A DNA stretch of 64,000 nt, from NCBI RefSeq assembly GCF_000350525.1, contig NZ_AOCN01000018.1:1-64000 (forward strand), in the 5' to 3' direction. Numbering within the stretch: the stretch's first letter is position 1; the number at the start of each line of letters is the position of its first letter. Shown here one piece after another: positions 27,392-36,265 of the stretch. The notes beneath the pieces are model-generated. The model did not search any database, was not told the DNA's origin, and saw only the letters and a list, made by a program, of their open reading frames with translations. The position numbers and the translations under genes are program-made. The DNA comes from Leucobacter salsicius M1-8. Lineage in GTDB: Bacteria; Actinomycetota; Actinomycetes; Actinomycetales; Microbacteriaceae.

Positions 27392-28852
27392 CTAGCTCTG
27401 CTGAGTCGCTTCGACCCAGGCGAGGTACTCGGGAGTGATGTTTCCGGCGACGTACTCGCCCGTAAAGCAGCTCTCCTCGAGCTTCGTGACGGCCTGCTGG
27501 CCCGAGAGGATCGCGCGGTTCATGCCCTCCACCGTCTGGTAGAGGAGACGATCGCTGCCCATGGCCGCGTTAATCTCCTCATTGGTGCGGTTGTGGGCGA
27601 TCAGCTCTGCACGCGTGGGCATGTTGATGCCGTAGACGTGCGGGTAGAGCACGGGCGGGGCAGCGGAGGCGAAGGTGACGCTGTTCGCGCCGGCAGCCCG
27701 TGCCATCTCGATGATCTCCTTCGACGTCGTGCCGCGCACGATGGAATCGTCGACGAGCAGCACGTTCTTGCCCTTGAACTCGACGCTCATCGTGTTGAGC
27801 TTCTGGCGCACGCTGCGCTTCCGCACGGCCTGGCCGGGCATGATGAAGGTACGGCCGACGTAGTGGTTCTTGAAGAACCCCTCGCGGTAGTCGATGCCCA
27901 GCTTGTGCGCGAGCTGCATCGCGCTGGGGCGGCCCGACTCCGGGATGGGCATGACCACATCAATGTCGCCGAGAGTGATTTCGCGCTCGACCTGCTCAGC
28001 GAGTGTCTCGCCCAGACGCAGACGGGTGTCGTACACCGAAATGCCACTGAGGACCGAGTCAGGGCGGGCGAGGTAGATGTACTCGAACGCGCAGGGGTTC
28101 AGCTGCGGGTTGGCCGCGCACTGGCGCGAAGTCATCGTGCCGTCGCTTGCGATGAAGATCGCCTCGCCGGGAGCGACGTCGCGCACGATTTCGTAACCGC
28201 CCGACTCCAGCACGAGCGATTCGGAGGCGACGATCCACTCGTCCTTGCCGTTAGCAGCATCGCGGCGGCCCAGTACCAGCGGGCGAATGCCAAATGGATC
28301 TCGGAAGGCGAGCAGACCGTAACCCGCGATCAACGCGATGGAAGCGTACGAGCCCTCGACGCGCTCGTGAAGGCGAGCAACGGCCGAGAAAACCTGATCT
28401 TCATCGAGCTGAGGGCCCGTCATGCCGGCCTGCAACTCGTGCGCGAGCACGTTCAACAGCAGCTCAGTGTCTGAGTGCGTGTTGAGGTGTCGGCGGTCGA
28501 CGTTGTAGAGCTCAGCGTTGAGTTCACGCGTGTTGGTGAGGTTGCCGTTGTGCACCAGGATGATGCCGTAGGGAGCGTTGACGTAGAAGGGCTGTGCCTC
28601 CTCCTCGCGATCGGCGTCGCCGCGCGTCGCGTAGCGAACGTGGCCGAGCCCGACGTTGCCGGAGAGCTGGCGCATATCGCGGGTGCGGTACGCCTCACGC
28701 ACCTGACCCTTCGCCTTAACCATGTGAAAGAAGTCCCCGTCGAGCGTCGCGATGCCCGTCGAGTCTTGACCTCGGTGTTGAAGAAGCAGCAAGCTGTCAT
28801 AGACCTGCTGATTGACGTGCTCAGTGGAAACGATGCCGACGATGCCGCACAT
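27392..28852 (-). CDS. purF: Amidophosphoribosyltransferase PurF
   Basis: PurF catalyses the first committed step of purine synthesis, making phosphoribosylamine from PRPP and glutamine. The 486-residue protein starts MCGIVGIVS: Cys2 becomes the N-terminal nucleophile with little or no propeptide. The glutaminase half has LQHRGQDSTGI; the PRPP site is NVLLVDDSIVRGTTSKEI. It is divergent from purM with a 115-bp shared promoter region. Confidence 0.97.
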   Translation of the reverse strand: MCGIVGIVSTEHVNQQVYDSLLLLQHRGQDSTGIATLDGDFFHMVKAKGQVREAYRTRDMRQLSGNVGLGHVRYATRGDADREEEAQPFYVNAPYGIILVHNGNLTNTRELNAELYNVDRRHLNTHSDTELLLNVLAHELQAGMTGPQLDEDQVFSAVARLHERVEGSYASIALIAGYGLLAFRDPFGIRPLVLGRRDAANGKDEWIVASESLVLESGGYEIVRDVAPGEAIFIASDGTMTSRQCAANPQLNPCAFEYIYLARPDSVLSGISVYDTRLRLGETLAEQVEREITLGDIDVVMPIPESGRPSAMQLAHKLGIDYREGFFKNHYVGRTFIMPGQAVRKRSVRQKLNTMSVEFKGKNVLLVDDSIVRGTTSKEIIEMARAAGANSVTFASAAPPVLYPHVYGINMPTRAELIAHNRTNEEINAAMGSDRLLYQTVEGMNRAILSGQQAVTKLEESCFTGEYVAGNITPEYLAWVEATQQS

Positions 28853-28967
28853 GCTGTGGTGTTAGCTCCCTGCGAGATGGGTAGTGCGAACAAATTTGCC
28901 CGCAGCTTCTAGTTTCTCACACGCAGCCCGGGGCGCGAGCAATCAAGGAGCAGGGTACTCTTGACGT

Positions 28968-30077
28968 GTGACCGAAAACACCTCGATCTATGCCCAATCC
29001 GGAGTGGACACCCAGGCGGGTGACCTCGCCGTCGAGCTCATGAAGTCGGCCGTGGCGCGCACGCACGGCCCCGAGGTACTTGGGGGTGTCGGCGGCTTTG
29101 CAGGCATGTTCGATGCTTCCGCGCTCCTCGGCTACAAGCGTCCGCTGCTGGCCAGTTCGACCGACGGTGTCGGCACCAAGGTTGCGATTGCCCAGGCGAT
29201 CGACAAGCACGACACCATCGGCCAAGACCTCGTCGCCATGGTGGTTGACGACATCGTCGTGGTGGGCGCAAAGCCGCTCTTCATGACCGACTACATCGCC
29301 TGCGGCAAGGTTGTGCCGCAGCGCATTGCCGACATCGTGCGCGGCATCGCTGAGGCCTGCGAGGCGACCGGGACCGCCCTCACCGGCGGCGAGACGGCCG
29401 AGCACCCCGGCTTGCTTGGTGTCGACGACTACGACGTTGCCGGTGCTGCAACGGGCGTGGTCGAGGCTGACAAGATGCTGCACCCCGGTCGCGTGAATGA
29501 CGGCGACGTCGTGCTCGCAATGGGGGCCTCGGGCCTGCATTCGAACGGCTACTCCCTCGTGCGCCACATTCTCTCGGAGAAGGGCATCGGCTACGAGCAG
29601 CACAGCAACGAGCTGGGCACCACTTACGGCGAGGCACTGCTCACCCCGACGGCGCTGTACACGAGCCCGCTGCTGCGCGTGCTCGAGGATCCGGCTCTCG
29701 ACGGCGCAATTCATGCCCTCAGCCACGTCACGGGTGGCGGCATCGCCGCGAACCTCGCGCGCGTGCTGCCGAAGGGTGCCTGGGTTGAGCTCGAGCGCTC
29801 GACCTGGTCGCCGCTGCCCGTCTTCCGCCACCTTGCAGACCTGGGCGGCCACACGCTTGAGTCGCTCGAGGGCGCATGGAACCTGGGTGTCGGCATGTAC
29901 GCCGTGGTCGACGGCGCGAAGGCGCAGCACGTTGCTGCCGCGCTGACCGCTCAGGGCCTCGACACCTGGGTCGCGGGTCAGATCTCGACCTCCGAGCGCG
30001 ACTTCACCGGCTTCGAGCAGGGCGCCAAGGGCGTTGACGGCGGCGCAGTGCGCCTCGTCGGTTCGTTCGCGGCCTAA
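28968..30077 (+). CDS. purM: AIR synthetase PurM
   Basis: PurM closes the imidazole ring, turning FGAM to AIR with ATP. The 369-residue product has the family segments YAQSGVDTQAGD, LASSTDGVGTKVAIA, VDDIVVVGAKPLFMTDYIA, GGETAEHPG and LSHVTGGGIAANLARVLP. The start is GTG 28968 without a clear ribosome site, so a short leader is possible. It is divergent from purF and ends at a strong hairpin. Confidence 0.97.
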   Translation: MTENTSIYAQSGVDTQAGDLAVELMKSAVARTHGPEVLGGVGGFAGMFDASALLGYKRPLLASSTDGVGTKVAIAQAIDKHDTIGQDLVAMVVDDIVVVGAKPLFMTDYIACGKVVPQRIADIVRGIAEACEATGTALTGGETAEHPGLLGVDDYDVAGAATGVVEADKMLHPGRVNDGDVVLAMGASGLHSNGYSLVRHILSEKGIGYEQHSNELGTTYGEALLTPTALYTSPLLRVLEDPALDGAIHALSHVTGGGIAANLARVLPKGAWVELERSTWSPLPVFRHLADLGGHTLESLEGAWNLGVGMYAVVDGAKAQHVAAALTAQGLDTWVAGQISTSERDFTGFEQGAKGVDGGAVRLVGSFAA

Positions 30078-30087
30078 CCCGCTCACC

Positions 30088-30140
30088 ACACAAGATCCGG
30101 ATCCCTGGCGTACTGCCGGGGATCCGGATCTTGTGTTTTC
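30088..30140 (+). terminator. Rho-independent terminator of purM
   Basis: A 22-bp stem (30088-30109 with 30115-30136, one G.T pair) is followed by TTTT. Each arm contains the palindrome GATCCGGATC, which recurs through the window. Confidence 0.88.
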
Positions 30141-30169
30141 GGGCCCGAGAGCTGCCCGAGAAGTGGCGG

Positions 30170-30769
30170 CTACTTCTCCTCGAGCACCGCGAACAGCGCC
30201 GGGAACTTCAGCCCCGCCCAGGTGCCGCGCAGCACCCAGCCGTAGGGGGAGTCGGGGTTGGCCCCGGCGAGCTCGCGCAGCACCGTGAGGTCACCGTGTT
30301 CGGGTACCTCTTGGCCGAGCGTCGAACCGGCTGATCCCGAGCCCCACACCTTGGCCGAGCTTTCGCGCGGGGTAGTCTCGCCGTCGGGAGTCTGCGACAC
30401 GAACTCTGCCGCCTCGCGGCCGCCGGTGGCGATGGTGTGAATGAGCGCCGTGCGATACACGGGATCGCCGGTTGCATCGTAGAACCAGCGCGTGCCGAGG
30501 ACGCCGTGCTCGACGGTGCCCACCAGGTAATCGTCGGCGCCGGCAAGCTCCGCCCCGCGGTACGTGAGCGGCACGTGGTACACCGTGTCGTCGCCGGCGG
30601 TGAGTATGTGCCCCTCCATGCCAACCTCGCCGTCGGGGTCGTCGAAGCGGTACGCGCCGATCGAGGTCAGCTGTGAGGCGTCGCCGTGAAACCAATCCTG
30701 GGTGGGCAGCCAGCTCGCGAGCAGTTCAAGCTTCGAGGGACGCAGTGTTGTGGAATAGATCAGAGCCAT
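30170..30769 (-). CDS. Stand-alone maltokinase N-terminal cap domain-like protein
   Basis: This 199-residue protein matches the Mak_N_cap domain that precedes the kinase in maltokinases and Pep2 (MALIYSTTLRPSKLELLASW, EGHILTAGDDTVYHVPLTYRGAEL, LVGTVEHGVLGTRWFYDATGDPV). No kinase domain follows, so it is a cap-only protein, a form found widely in Microbacteriaceae, often mislabelled as a branching enzyme. The role is unknown; trehalose/glycogen metabolism is a guess from the domain only. Confidence 0.75.
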   Translation of the reverse strand: MALIYSTTLRPSKLELLASWLPTQDWFHGDASQLTSIGAYRFDDPDGEVGMEGHILTAGDDTVYHVPLTYRGAELAGADDYLVGTVEHGVLGTRWFYDATGDPVYRTALIHTIATGGREAAEFVSQTPDGETTPRESSAKVWGSGSAGSTLGQEVPEHGDLTVLRELAGANPDSPYGWVLRGTWAGLKFPALFAVLEEK

Positions 30770-30814
30770 ACCGCGATCCTATGGCTCGCACCCGAAAAGG
30801 TCCCAGCGGCCGCG

Positions 30815-31282
30815 TTAGGCGCGCTCGATGAGAGCGTTTGCGATCACCGCGATGCCCTCGCCGCGGCCCGTAAAGCCGAGCCCGTCGGTGGTGGTGGCAG
30901 CGAGCGACACCGGCGCCCCCACGAGCTGGGTCATGACGGCCTGAGCCTCGTCGCGTCGCGGCGAGAACTTGGGTCGGTTGCCGATGACCTGCACCGACAC
31001 GTTGACCGGCCGCCAGCCAGCGTCTGCGAGTCGGGCGAGCGCGAGTCGCACGAACCCGGTGCTCGCGGCCCCCTCAGTCCCGGGCTCGTCAACGCCCACG
31101 AGGCCACCGATGTCTCCGAGGCCTGCCGCCGACAGAAGCGCATCGACCACGGCGTGGCAGACCGCATCGCCGTCGCTGTGCCCCGAGAGCCCCGGCTCAC
31201 CCGGCCAATCGAGCCCTGCGAGGCGCAGGGGAGACGCTGCGTCGTAGGCGTGAGTGTCAAAGCCCGTTCCGATCCGGATCAT
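30815..31282 (-). CDS. ispF: 2-C-methyl-D-erythritol 2,4-cyclodiphosphate synthase IspF
   Basis: IspF makes MEcPP in the MEP isoprenoid pathway. The 155-residue product has the metal site DTHAYD near residue 10, GLSGHSDGDAVCHAVVDALLSAAGLGDIG, and TTTDGLGFTGRGEGI at the end. It overlaps ispD by 4 bp (minus strand), so the two consecutive-pathway enzymes are translated together. Confidence 0.96.
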   Translation of the reverse strand: MIRIGTGFDTHAYDAASPLRLAGLDWPGEPGLSGHSDGDAVCHAVVDALLSAAGLGDIGGLVGVDEPGTEGAASTGFVRLALARLADAGWRPVNVSVQVIGNRPKFSPRRDEAQAVMTQLVGAPVSLAATTTDGLGFTGRGEGIAVIANALIERA

Positions 31283-32031
31283 GCGCCACCGCCCAGGCCC
31301 GCAGCGTTCGCGGCGAGAAAATGCTCGAGCACCGGCAGATCGGTGGGGGAGGTGAGCTTGTGGGCCTGCATCTCGCCCGGCACAGTGTGCACGACGCCGC
31401 CCTCGCGCTGGACGACCTCGGCGTCGTCGGTGGGCAGCTCGCCGTGCAGCTGTGCGGTCGCGTGCGCCGCCTCGAGGAGTTCGCGCGGAAACCCCTGGGG
31501 GGTCTGGACGGCAACGAGTGACGAACGATCGACGGTCTCGTGCACCACGCCCGCGGCGTCGACCCGCTTGAGGGTGTCGACGACAGGAAGCGCGGGAATC
31601 ACTCCGGCTCCCGTGCGGACCACCTCTGCGATGACCCGCTCGAACAGTGCGGCACTCGCAAACGGACGTGCCGCATCGTGTACGAGAACGGTGTCGATCG
31701 ACTCGCCGAGAGCTGCGAGACCGAAGCGCACGGACTCGTGACGTTCGCGACCGCCAGGCACCACGGACACCTCCCAGAGCGAACCCTCGGGAAGCACCGC
31801 GTCGGCAATGTCGAGCGCTTCGACCGCGTGGGACTCGGGGGCGACGATCACGAGCTGCCCGGGGTGCGGCAGTGAGGTGATGACCGCGGTGCTGAACTCG
31901 AGCAGTGTGCGGCCGTGAAGTTCGTAGAACGCCTTGGGTACGTCAGCCCCGAGGCGTTCGCCGCGCCCGGCGGCCACGAGTACGACGCCGAGTGAGGCGA
32001 GCGAATGTGGGGTGTGCTCCGTGCTGCTCAT
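31279..32031 (-). CDS. ispD: 2-C-methyl-D-erythritol 4-phosphate cytidylyltransferase IspD
   Basis: IspD joins CTP and MEP. The 250-residue nucleotidyltransferase has VVLVAAGRGERLGADVPKAF at the N-terminus and VLVHDAARPFAS, plus LPVVDTLKRV, later. ATG 32031 is chosen over ATG 32076 because it places the nucleotide motif at the usual distance; the extra 15 residues show no conserved sequence. Gene order carD-ispD-ispF is typical of actinobacteria. Confidence 0.94.
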   Translation of the reverse strand: MSSTEHTPHSLASLGVVLVAAGRGERLGADVPKAFYELHGRTLLEFSTAVITSLPHPGQLVIVAPESHAVEALDIADAVLPEGSLWEVSVVPGGRERHESVRFGLAALGESIDTVLVHDAARPFASAALFERVIAEVVRTGAGVIPALPVVDTLKRVDAAGVVHETVDRSSLVAVQTPQGFPRELLEAAHATAQLHGELPTDDAEVVQREGGVVHTVPGEMQAHKLTSPTDLPVLEHFLAANAAGLGGGA

Positions 32032-32090
32032 ACGTCCCAGGGTACCCGCGTGGGGTGCAGCCGTGGCAACGCACAAGGTCGAGTCAAAAC

Positions 32091-32124
32091 AAAAGGCGCC
32101 CCGCGTTGTTGCGGAGCGCCTTTT
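32091..32124. terminator. Bidirectional terminator between carD and ispD
   Basis: A 14-bp stem (32091-32104 with 32111-32124, one mismatch) runs from AAAA to TTTT, so it has a T-run in both directions. It would end the carD transcript and give ispD-ispF its own promoter in the 60 bp downstream. Confidence 0.75.
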
Positions 32125-32139
32125 ATGAAGTGAAACAGG

Positions 32140-32625
32140 TTACGACGTCAGTACCTGATCGAGTACTGCGCCAGCCTTTTCTTCGTCGGTCTTCTCGGCG
32201 AGCGCGAGCTCGGAGACGAGAATCTGACGGGCCTTTGCCAGCATGCGCTTCTCGCCAGCTGACAGCGAACGCACCTCCTGGTCGCGACGCCACAGGTCGC
32301 GAACGACCTCAGAAACCTTGATCACGTCGCCAGAGGCGAGCTTCTCAAGGTTTGCCTTGTACCGGCGTGACCAGTTTGTGGGCTCCTCGGTGAACGGGGC
32401 GCGCAGCACCTCGAATACCTGCTCGAGACCCTCCTGGTCGATGACATCACGAACGCCCACGAGATCACAGTTCTCGGCCGGGACCTCGATGGTTAGATCG
32501 CCCTGGTTGACCTGCAGCTTTAGGAAGAGTTTTTCTTCTCCGCCGAGCTTGCGCTTCTTTACCTCGATGATCTTGGCGGCACCGTGGTGGGGGTAGACAA
32601 CAGTCTCTCCGACCTCAAATTGCAT
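32140..32625 (-). CDS. carD: CarD-family RNA polymerase-binding regulator
   Basis: CarD/CdnL binds the RNA polymerase beta subunit and stabilises open complexes at rRNA and other promoters. The 161-residue protein has the Tudor-like RNAP-interaction domain ([25 protein letters not shown]) then the helical DNA-contact domain ([36 protein letters not shown]). It is normally essential. The promoter region is shared with a divergent lipoprotein and contains an iron-box-like site. Confidence 0.97.
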   Translation of the reverse strand: MQFEVGETVVYPHHGAAKIIEVKKRKLGGEEKLFLKLQVNQGDLTIEVPAENCDLVGVRDVIDQEGLEQVFEVLRAPFTEEPTNWSRRYKANLEKLASGDVIKVSEVVRDLWRRDQEVRSLSAGEKRMLAKARQILVSELALAEKTDEEKAGAVLDQVLTS

Positions 32626-32674
32626 TGAGTGGCTCCTTTACAGTCCAACCACTAGAATACCACACCTGCCACGG

Positions 32675-32693
32675 ATGAGTTAGGCTTACCTAA
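32675..32693. promoter_or_regulatory. Candidate DtxR/IdeR box between carD and a lipoprotein gene
   Basis: The 19-mer matches the DtxR/IdeR consensus at about 15 of 19 positions, with an unbroken core GTTAGGCT and a CCTAA right end; the left outer arm is degraded. It lies 26 bp upstream of a TAAGAT -10-like element (32719-32724) of the lipoprotein gene and 50 bp upstream of carD. Confidence 0.5.
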
Positions 32694-32792
32694 GCTGCGC
32701 TCCTGTGAGGGGCCTGGTTAAGATGTAATCAAACCGTGTTTGCGGCTTGCCGTTCACGGCGTCGAACCTGACCCACGTCTCGGAGGACCACC

Positions 32793-33380
32793 TTGAAGAT
32801 CCGGATCGCCTCATCCATTGCTCTCGCTGCTGCGCTTGCGCTCGGCGCGACTGGATGCAGCCTGATCGCGCCCCAGGGCACGACCGTCCCTTACGCACCC
32901 AGCGACGGCCGAGATGTCAACGTCGAGGGCATTGATGTGCGCAACATCCTGCTCATTGCAGACGAGACCGGTGAGAACTTCAACGTGGTGTTTACCGCGG
33001 TGAACCGCACCGGTGCCGAGCAGGACATTGCCCTGAGCTTCGTCGCTGCAGACGGCGGCCGCGCGAACGCCAAGTTCACGGTACCCACCGGCACCACCAA
33101 GTTCGGCAACCCCGACGGTGAAGTCGCTCCCGTGCTCGTGAGCGTTCCTGGCCTCACCGCCGGCGCCACCGTCACCACCTACTTCCAGCTCGCTGACGCA
33201 CCCGAGGTGCAGCACGACGTGCCGGTACTCGACGGCACGCTCGTTGAGTACCGCGACTACGTGCTCCCGGCTGGCTTCTCGACCGAGGACGCATCACCGG
33301 CCGAGAAGAAGATCGTTGCTGAGGACGATGAGGCGATGCAGTCGAAGATCGGCGACGACATCGAAGAGTCCGCAAACTAA
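32793..33380 (+). CDS. Secreted lipoprotein, LpqE-like
   Basis: The 195-residue lipoprotein has a signal peptide ending in a lipobox-like ATGC (Cys22). The mature part resembles actinobacterial LpqE-type lipoproteins: VRNILLIADETGENFNVVFTAVNRT, then VPTGTTKFGNP and a PVLVSVPGLTAGATVTTYFQL segment. The start is TTG 32793, after CGGAGGA at good spacing. The family has been linked to metal handling in some species, which fits the iron-box-like site upstream, but that is inference. It ends at the terminator at 33402. Confidence 0.75.
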   Translation: MKIRIASSIALAAALALGATGCSLIAPQGTTVPYAPSDGRDVNVEGIDVRNILLIADETGENFNVVFTAVNRTGAEQDIALSFVAADGGRANAKFTVPTGTTKFGNPDGEVAPVLVSVPGLTAGATVTTYFQLADAPEVQHDVPVLDGTLVEYRDYVLPAGFSTEDASPAEKKIVAEDDEAMQSKIGDDIEESAN

Positions 33381-33401
33381 CGCACTCTCACCCACAAGAA
33401 T

Positions 33402-33432
33402 CGCCCCGGGCCTTGCGGCCCGGGGCGTTTTT
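33402..33432 (+). terminator. Rho-independent terminator after the LpqE-like gene
   Basis: An 11-bp perfect G/C stem (33402-33412 with 33417-33427), a TTGC loop and a run of five T. regX3 converges on it from the right and may end here too. Confidence 0.88.
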
Positions 33433-33442
33433 GTGTTCGTGA

Positions 33443-34138
33443 CTACGCGAAGCGATAACCCACTCCGCGCACTGTGGAGATGAGCTTCGGCTGCGAGGGG
33501 GATTCCTCGATGCGCGCGCGGATGCGCTTGATGTGCACGTCGAGTGTCTTCGTGTCGCCGTAGTAGTTGCTGCCCCACACGCGATCAATGAGCTGGCCAC
33601 GGGTGAGCACTCGGCCCGAGTGACGCATGAGAATCTCGAGCAGTTCGAACTCGCGCAGCGGCATTGCCGTTTCCTCACCGCGCACGAGCACCGTGTGGCG
33701 TTCGACGTCGAGCTTGATGCCGAGCTCATCGAGCACATGGGAGTCCTCGGGCTCCTCGGGCTCGGGGGTGGTGCTCGCCCCGCGACGAAGCGCAGCACGC
33801 ACGCGCGCCAGTAGCTCGCGCGTCGAGTACGGCTTGGTGATGTAGTCGTCGGCCCCGAGTTCCAGGCCTACGACGATGTCGATCTCACTGTCCTTCGCCG
33901 TCAGCATGATGATGGGCACCTGCGACGACTGGCGAATCGTGCGGCACACCTCGGTGCCCGGCATGAGTGGGAGCATCAGATCGAGCAGGACCAGATTGGG
34001 TGCGAGCTCTTCAAACGCGGTCACTGCTGCAGCGCCGTCACCCGCCACCGACACGCGGTAGCCCTCGCGCTCGAGCAAAAATGCGAGCGGCCTGGAGATC
34101 GACTCTTCGTCCTCGACGAGGAGAATGTGCTGAGGCAC
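33443..34138 (-). CDS. regX3: Response regulator, RegX3/PhoB type
   Basis: This 231-residue OmpR/PhoB-family regulator has a receiver domain with Asp53 in LLDLMLP, MLTAKDSEIDIVVGLELGADDY and a conserved KPYS, then a winged-helix domain ending in TLDVHIKRIRARIEE and VRGVGYRFA. GTG 34138 overlaps the kinase stop (TAGTG); the longer open frame upstream is inside the kinase. Pairing with the kinase and with phoU points to SenX3-RegX3, the phosphate-starvation system. Confidence 0.93.
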   Translation of the reverse strand: MPQHILLVEDEESISRPLAFLLEREGYRVSVAGDGAAAVTAFEELAPNLVLLDLMLPLMPGTEVCRTIRQSSQVPIIMLTAKDSEIDIVVGLELGADDYITKPYSTRELLARVRAALRRGASTTPEPEEPEDSHVLDELGIKLDVERHTVLVRGEETAMPLREFELLEILMRHSGRVLTRGQLIDRVWGSNYYGDTKTLDVHIKRIRARIEESPSQPKLISTVRGVGYRFA

Positions 34139-35373
34139 TAGCTGTTGTCCTTTCGATCGGCATCGCGCGGGGTGCGTTCGCCTTCGGGATTGGCATTGAA
34201 CGCGCGCTTGACTTTCTTCTTTGCGCGCTTGCGACGGTCTTCTGACGGTTCGTGGAGTGGGAACGTGAGGGAAAAACTCGACCCGACGCCGGGCTGCGAC
34301 CACACATCGACGTCGCCGCCGTGCGCGCGCATCGTGTGTCGCGTGATGCTCAACCCGAGGCCCGTACCGCCCGCGTCGCGGCTGCGGGCCTCGTCGACGC
34401 GATAGAACCGCTCAAAAATGCGCGCGAGGTGCTCGGGGGCAATTCCCTCGCCCTGGTCGGTGACGGTCACGACGAAGTGCTTCTTATCAAAGGCCATTCC
34501 TACGCCCACGCGTTCCTGATCCGGGGAGTGCCGGATCGCGTTGCTCAGGAGATTGGCCACTGCGGCTGCTAGCGCCGTCGGACGCCCCATGAGGCTCGCA
34601 TTGCGCTCGCGATCCCGATCGTCAGTAATGACGAGCGTCACGCCACGTTGCGAGGCGAGCGCGCGATGCGCTTCGACTTCGCTGCGTACAAGCTGCCGAA
34701 TATCAATACGCTCGCGGTCTTCGGGCCGAAGGGCCGACTGGGCCTCCGAGAGCTGAATGATGTCGCGCGAGAGATTACCGAGTCGGCGTGACTCCTTGAC
34801 GAGCGTGCGCGAGAACTCTCGCACCAGCTCCGGATCATCCGCGGCCTGCTGTACGGCCTCCGCGAGGAGCCCGATCGCGGCGATTGGGGTCTTGAGTTCG
34901 TGGCTCACGTTCGCGATGAAGTCGCGACGCATCGCGTTCACACGTTGTTCTTCACCGAGATCCTCAGCGAGCACCACGACAAACCGGCGCTGCAGCTGAA
35001 ACAGATGTGTCCGCACGTTGTCCGTCGGGTCATTGGGATCTGGCTCGTGGGTGTCGGGAACCCCCGATGACATTACACGGCGTACCCGCGCCAAGAAGGA
35101 GGGGTCGCCGAGCTCATCATCGCCAATATTGCGTTCTTGACGGGCCGTCGGATTGGCATACACGGTTGTCAGCGATGAGTCGAGAATGACAGCGAATGAG
35201 TCGATCTCGTCGAGCAGCGTGGTGACGACTTCGGGGAGCTCGGGACGCATGTGCGCTGACCTAAGTTGGCCGGCTCGGCGGGCCCCAATAATGCCTGTCG
35301 TGGCGCCGATGCCGATAGCGGCCCCCAGCGCGGTTCCAGCAAGCACAAGGGCGGTGGGATCCATGTCTCTCAT
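34138..35373 (-). CDS. senX3: Sensor histidine kinase, SenX3 type
   Basis: The 411-residue kinase has an N-terminal membrane helix (ALVLAGTALGAAIGIGA), a PAS-like region (FAVILDSSLTTVYANPTARQ), then the HisKA domain with phospho-acceptor His158 in NVSHELKTPIAAIG. The ATPase domain follows: N-box NLLSNAIRHSP, DQGEGIA and GGTGLGLSI. A short basic tail ends it. ATG 35364 is an alternative start. It is transcribed divergently from phoU. Confidence 0.93.
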   Translation of the reverse strand: MRDMDPTALVLAGTALGAAIGIGATTGIIGARRAGQLRSAHMRPELPEVVTTLLDEIDSFAVILDSSLTTVYANPTARQERNIGDDELGDPSFLARVRRVMSSGVPDTHEPDPNDPTDNVRTHLFQLQRRFVVVLAEDLGEEQRVNAMRRDFIANVSHELKTPIAAIGLLAEAVQQAADDPELVREFSRTLVKESRRLGNLSRDIIQLSEAQSALRPEDRERIDIRQLVRSEVEAHRALASQRGVTLVITDDRDRERNASLMGRPTALAAAVANLLSNAIRHSPDQERVGVGMAFDKKHFVVTVTDQGEGIAPEHLARIFERFYRVDEARSRDAGGTGLGLSITRHTMRAHGGDVDVWSQPGVGSSFSLTFPLHEPSEDRRKRAKKKVKRAFNANPEGERTPRDADRKDNS

Positions 35374-35404
35374 CGTAGAGGGCGGGGTGAGTGAGAAAGG
35401 TGAA

Positions 35405-35426
35405 GTTCAACCGTTGTTCACCTCCC
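35405..35426. promoter_or_regulatory. PHO-box-like direct repeat between senX3 and phoU
   Basis: Two adjacent 11-bp units, GTTCAACCGTT and GTTCACCTCCC, start with GTTCA. This matches the 11-bp direct-repeat layout of actinobacterial PHO boxes bound by PhoP and RegX3. It sits in the 153-bp divergent region, 32 bp from senX3 and 100 bp from phoU, so autoregulation and phoU control by RegX3 are likely. Confidence 0.7.
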
Positions 35427-35526
35427 GGTGCGGTACGGTTTACCCGACTCGATCACACTTGTGGGGGTGGCGTGTTCTTGCGATAGGTCGCGAGCTCGAC
35501 CGCCACACAACTTGAAAGGAATACGA

Positions 35527-36168
35527 ATGCGCGAGGTATTTCAGCAGTCGCTGCGCGAGGTGCAGGAGCGACTCGTGAAGATCGCCGAACTCGTCGAAGA
35601 ATCTATTGATGACGCAACGGGGGCTTTCGGGGGATCCGATGTAGCTCGTGCCGAGCGCGTGATCGATGGCGGCGATCGGATCGAGGTGCTCGTTGCCGAA
35701 CTCGACCAGCTTGCCATCGACATTCTTGCCAGGCAGCAGCCCGTCGCATCGGACCTGCGGCTCGTCGTCGGCGCCCTGCGCATGAGCTCGTCGCTCGAGC
35801 GGATGGCCGACCTGGCACAGCACATTGCGCAGCTTGCGCGCTACCGCTATCCCGAAAGCGCGATCCCCGCGGGGCTGACGAAGACGTTTGTGCGTATGGG
35901 GGCCCTCGACGTTCAGATGGCTGGCCTGATCGTGGAGTTGCTGCGCACGCAGGAGTCCGACGTGATCGACCAGGTGCGCGATCTCGACGACGATCTTGAC
36001 GAGCTGCACGCCAAGGTCTTTGAGAAGGTGCTGAGCGACAAGCTCGCAAACAACCCGACCGGTGTGGTCGATGCGACGCTCGCGAGCCGATACCACGAGC
36101 GCTTCGGCGACCACGCGGTGGGCGTCGCGAAGCAGATGCAGTACTTCCTGAGCGGTTCGATCGACTAG
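35527..36168 (+). CDS. phoU: Phosphate-specific transport regulator PhoU
   Basis: PhoU links the Pst phosphate importer to the sensor kinase and dampens the response. The 213-residue protein has two PhoU three-helix repeats (MREVFQQSLREVQERLVKIAEL; SSLERMADLAQHIAQLARYRYP; RYHERFGDHAVGVAKQ). ATG 35527 follows GAAAGGA. It is alone in its transcription unit and ends at the hairpin at 36182. Confidence 0.95.
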   Translation: MREVFQQSLREVQERLVKIAELVEESIDDATGAFGGSDVARAERVIDGGDRIEVLVAELDQLAIDILARQQPVASDLRLVVGALRMSSSLERMADLAQHIAQLARYRYPESAIPAGLTKTFVRMGALDVQMAGLIVELLRTQESDVIDQVRDLDDDLDELHAKVFEKVLSDKLANNPTGVVDATLASRYHERFGDHAVGVAKQMQYFLSGSID

Positions 36169-36181
36169 GTTGCGACGCTCC

Positions 36182-36224
36182 TTGACGGCGCAGGGCCCTC
36201 GGGCTCTGCGCCGTCAACGTTTTC
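36182..36224 (+). terminator. Rho-independent terminator after phoU
   Basis: A 16-bp stem (36182-36197 with 36202-36217, one G.T pair) is followed by CGTTTTCT. Confidence 0.82.
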
Positions 36225-36265
36225 TCGGATCAAAAACGCACACCAGCGCAAGGTAGGCTGTCAGG

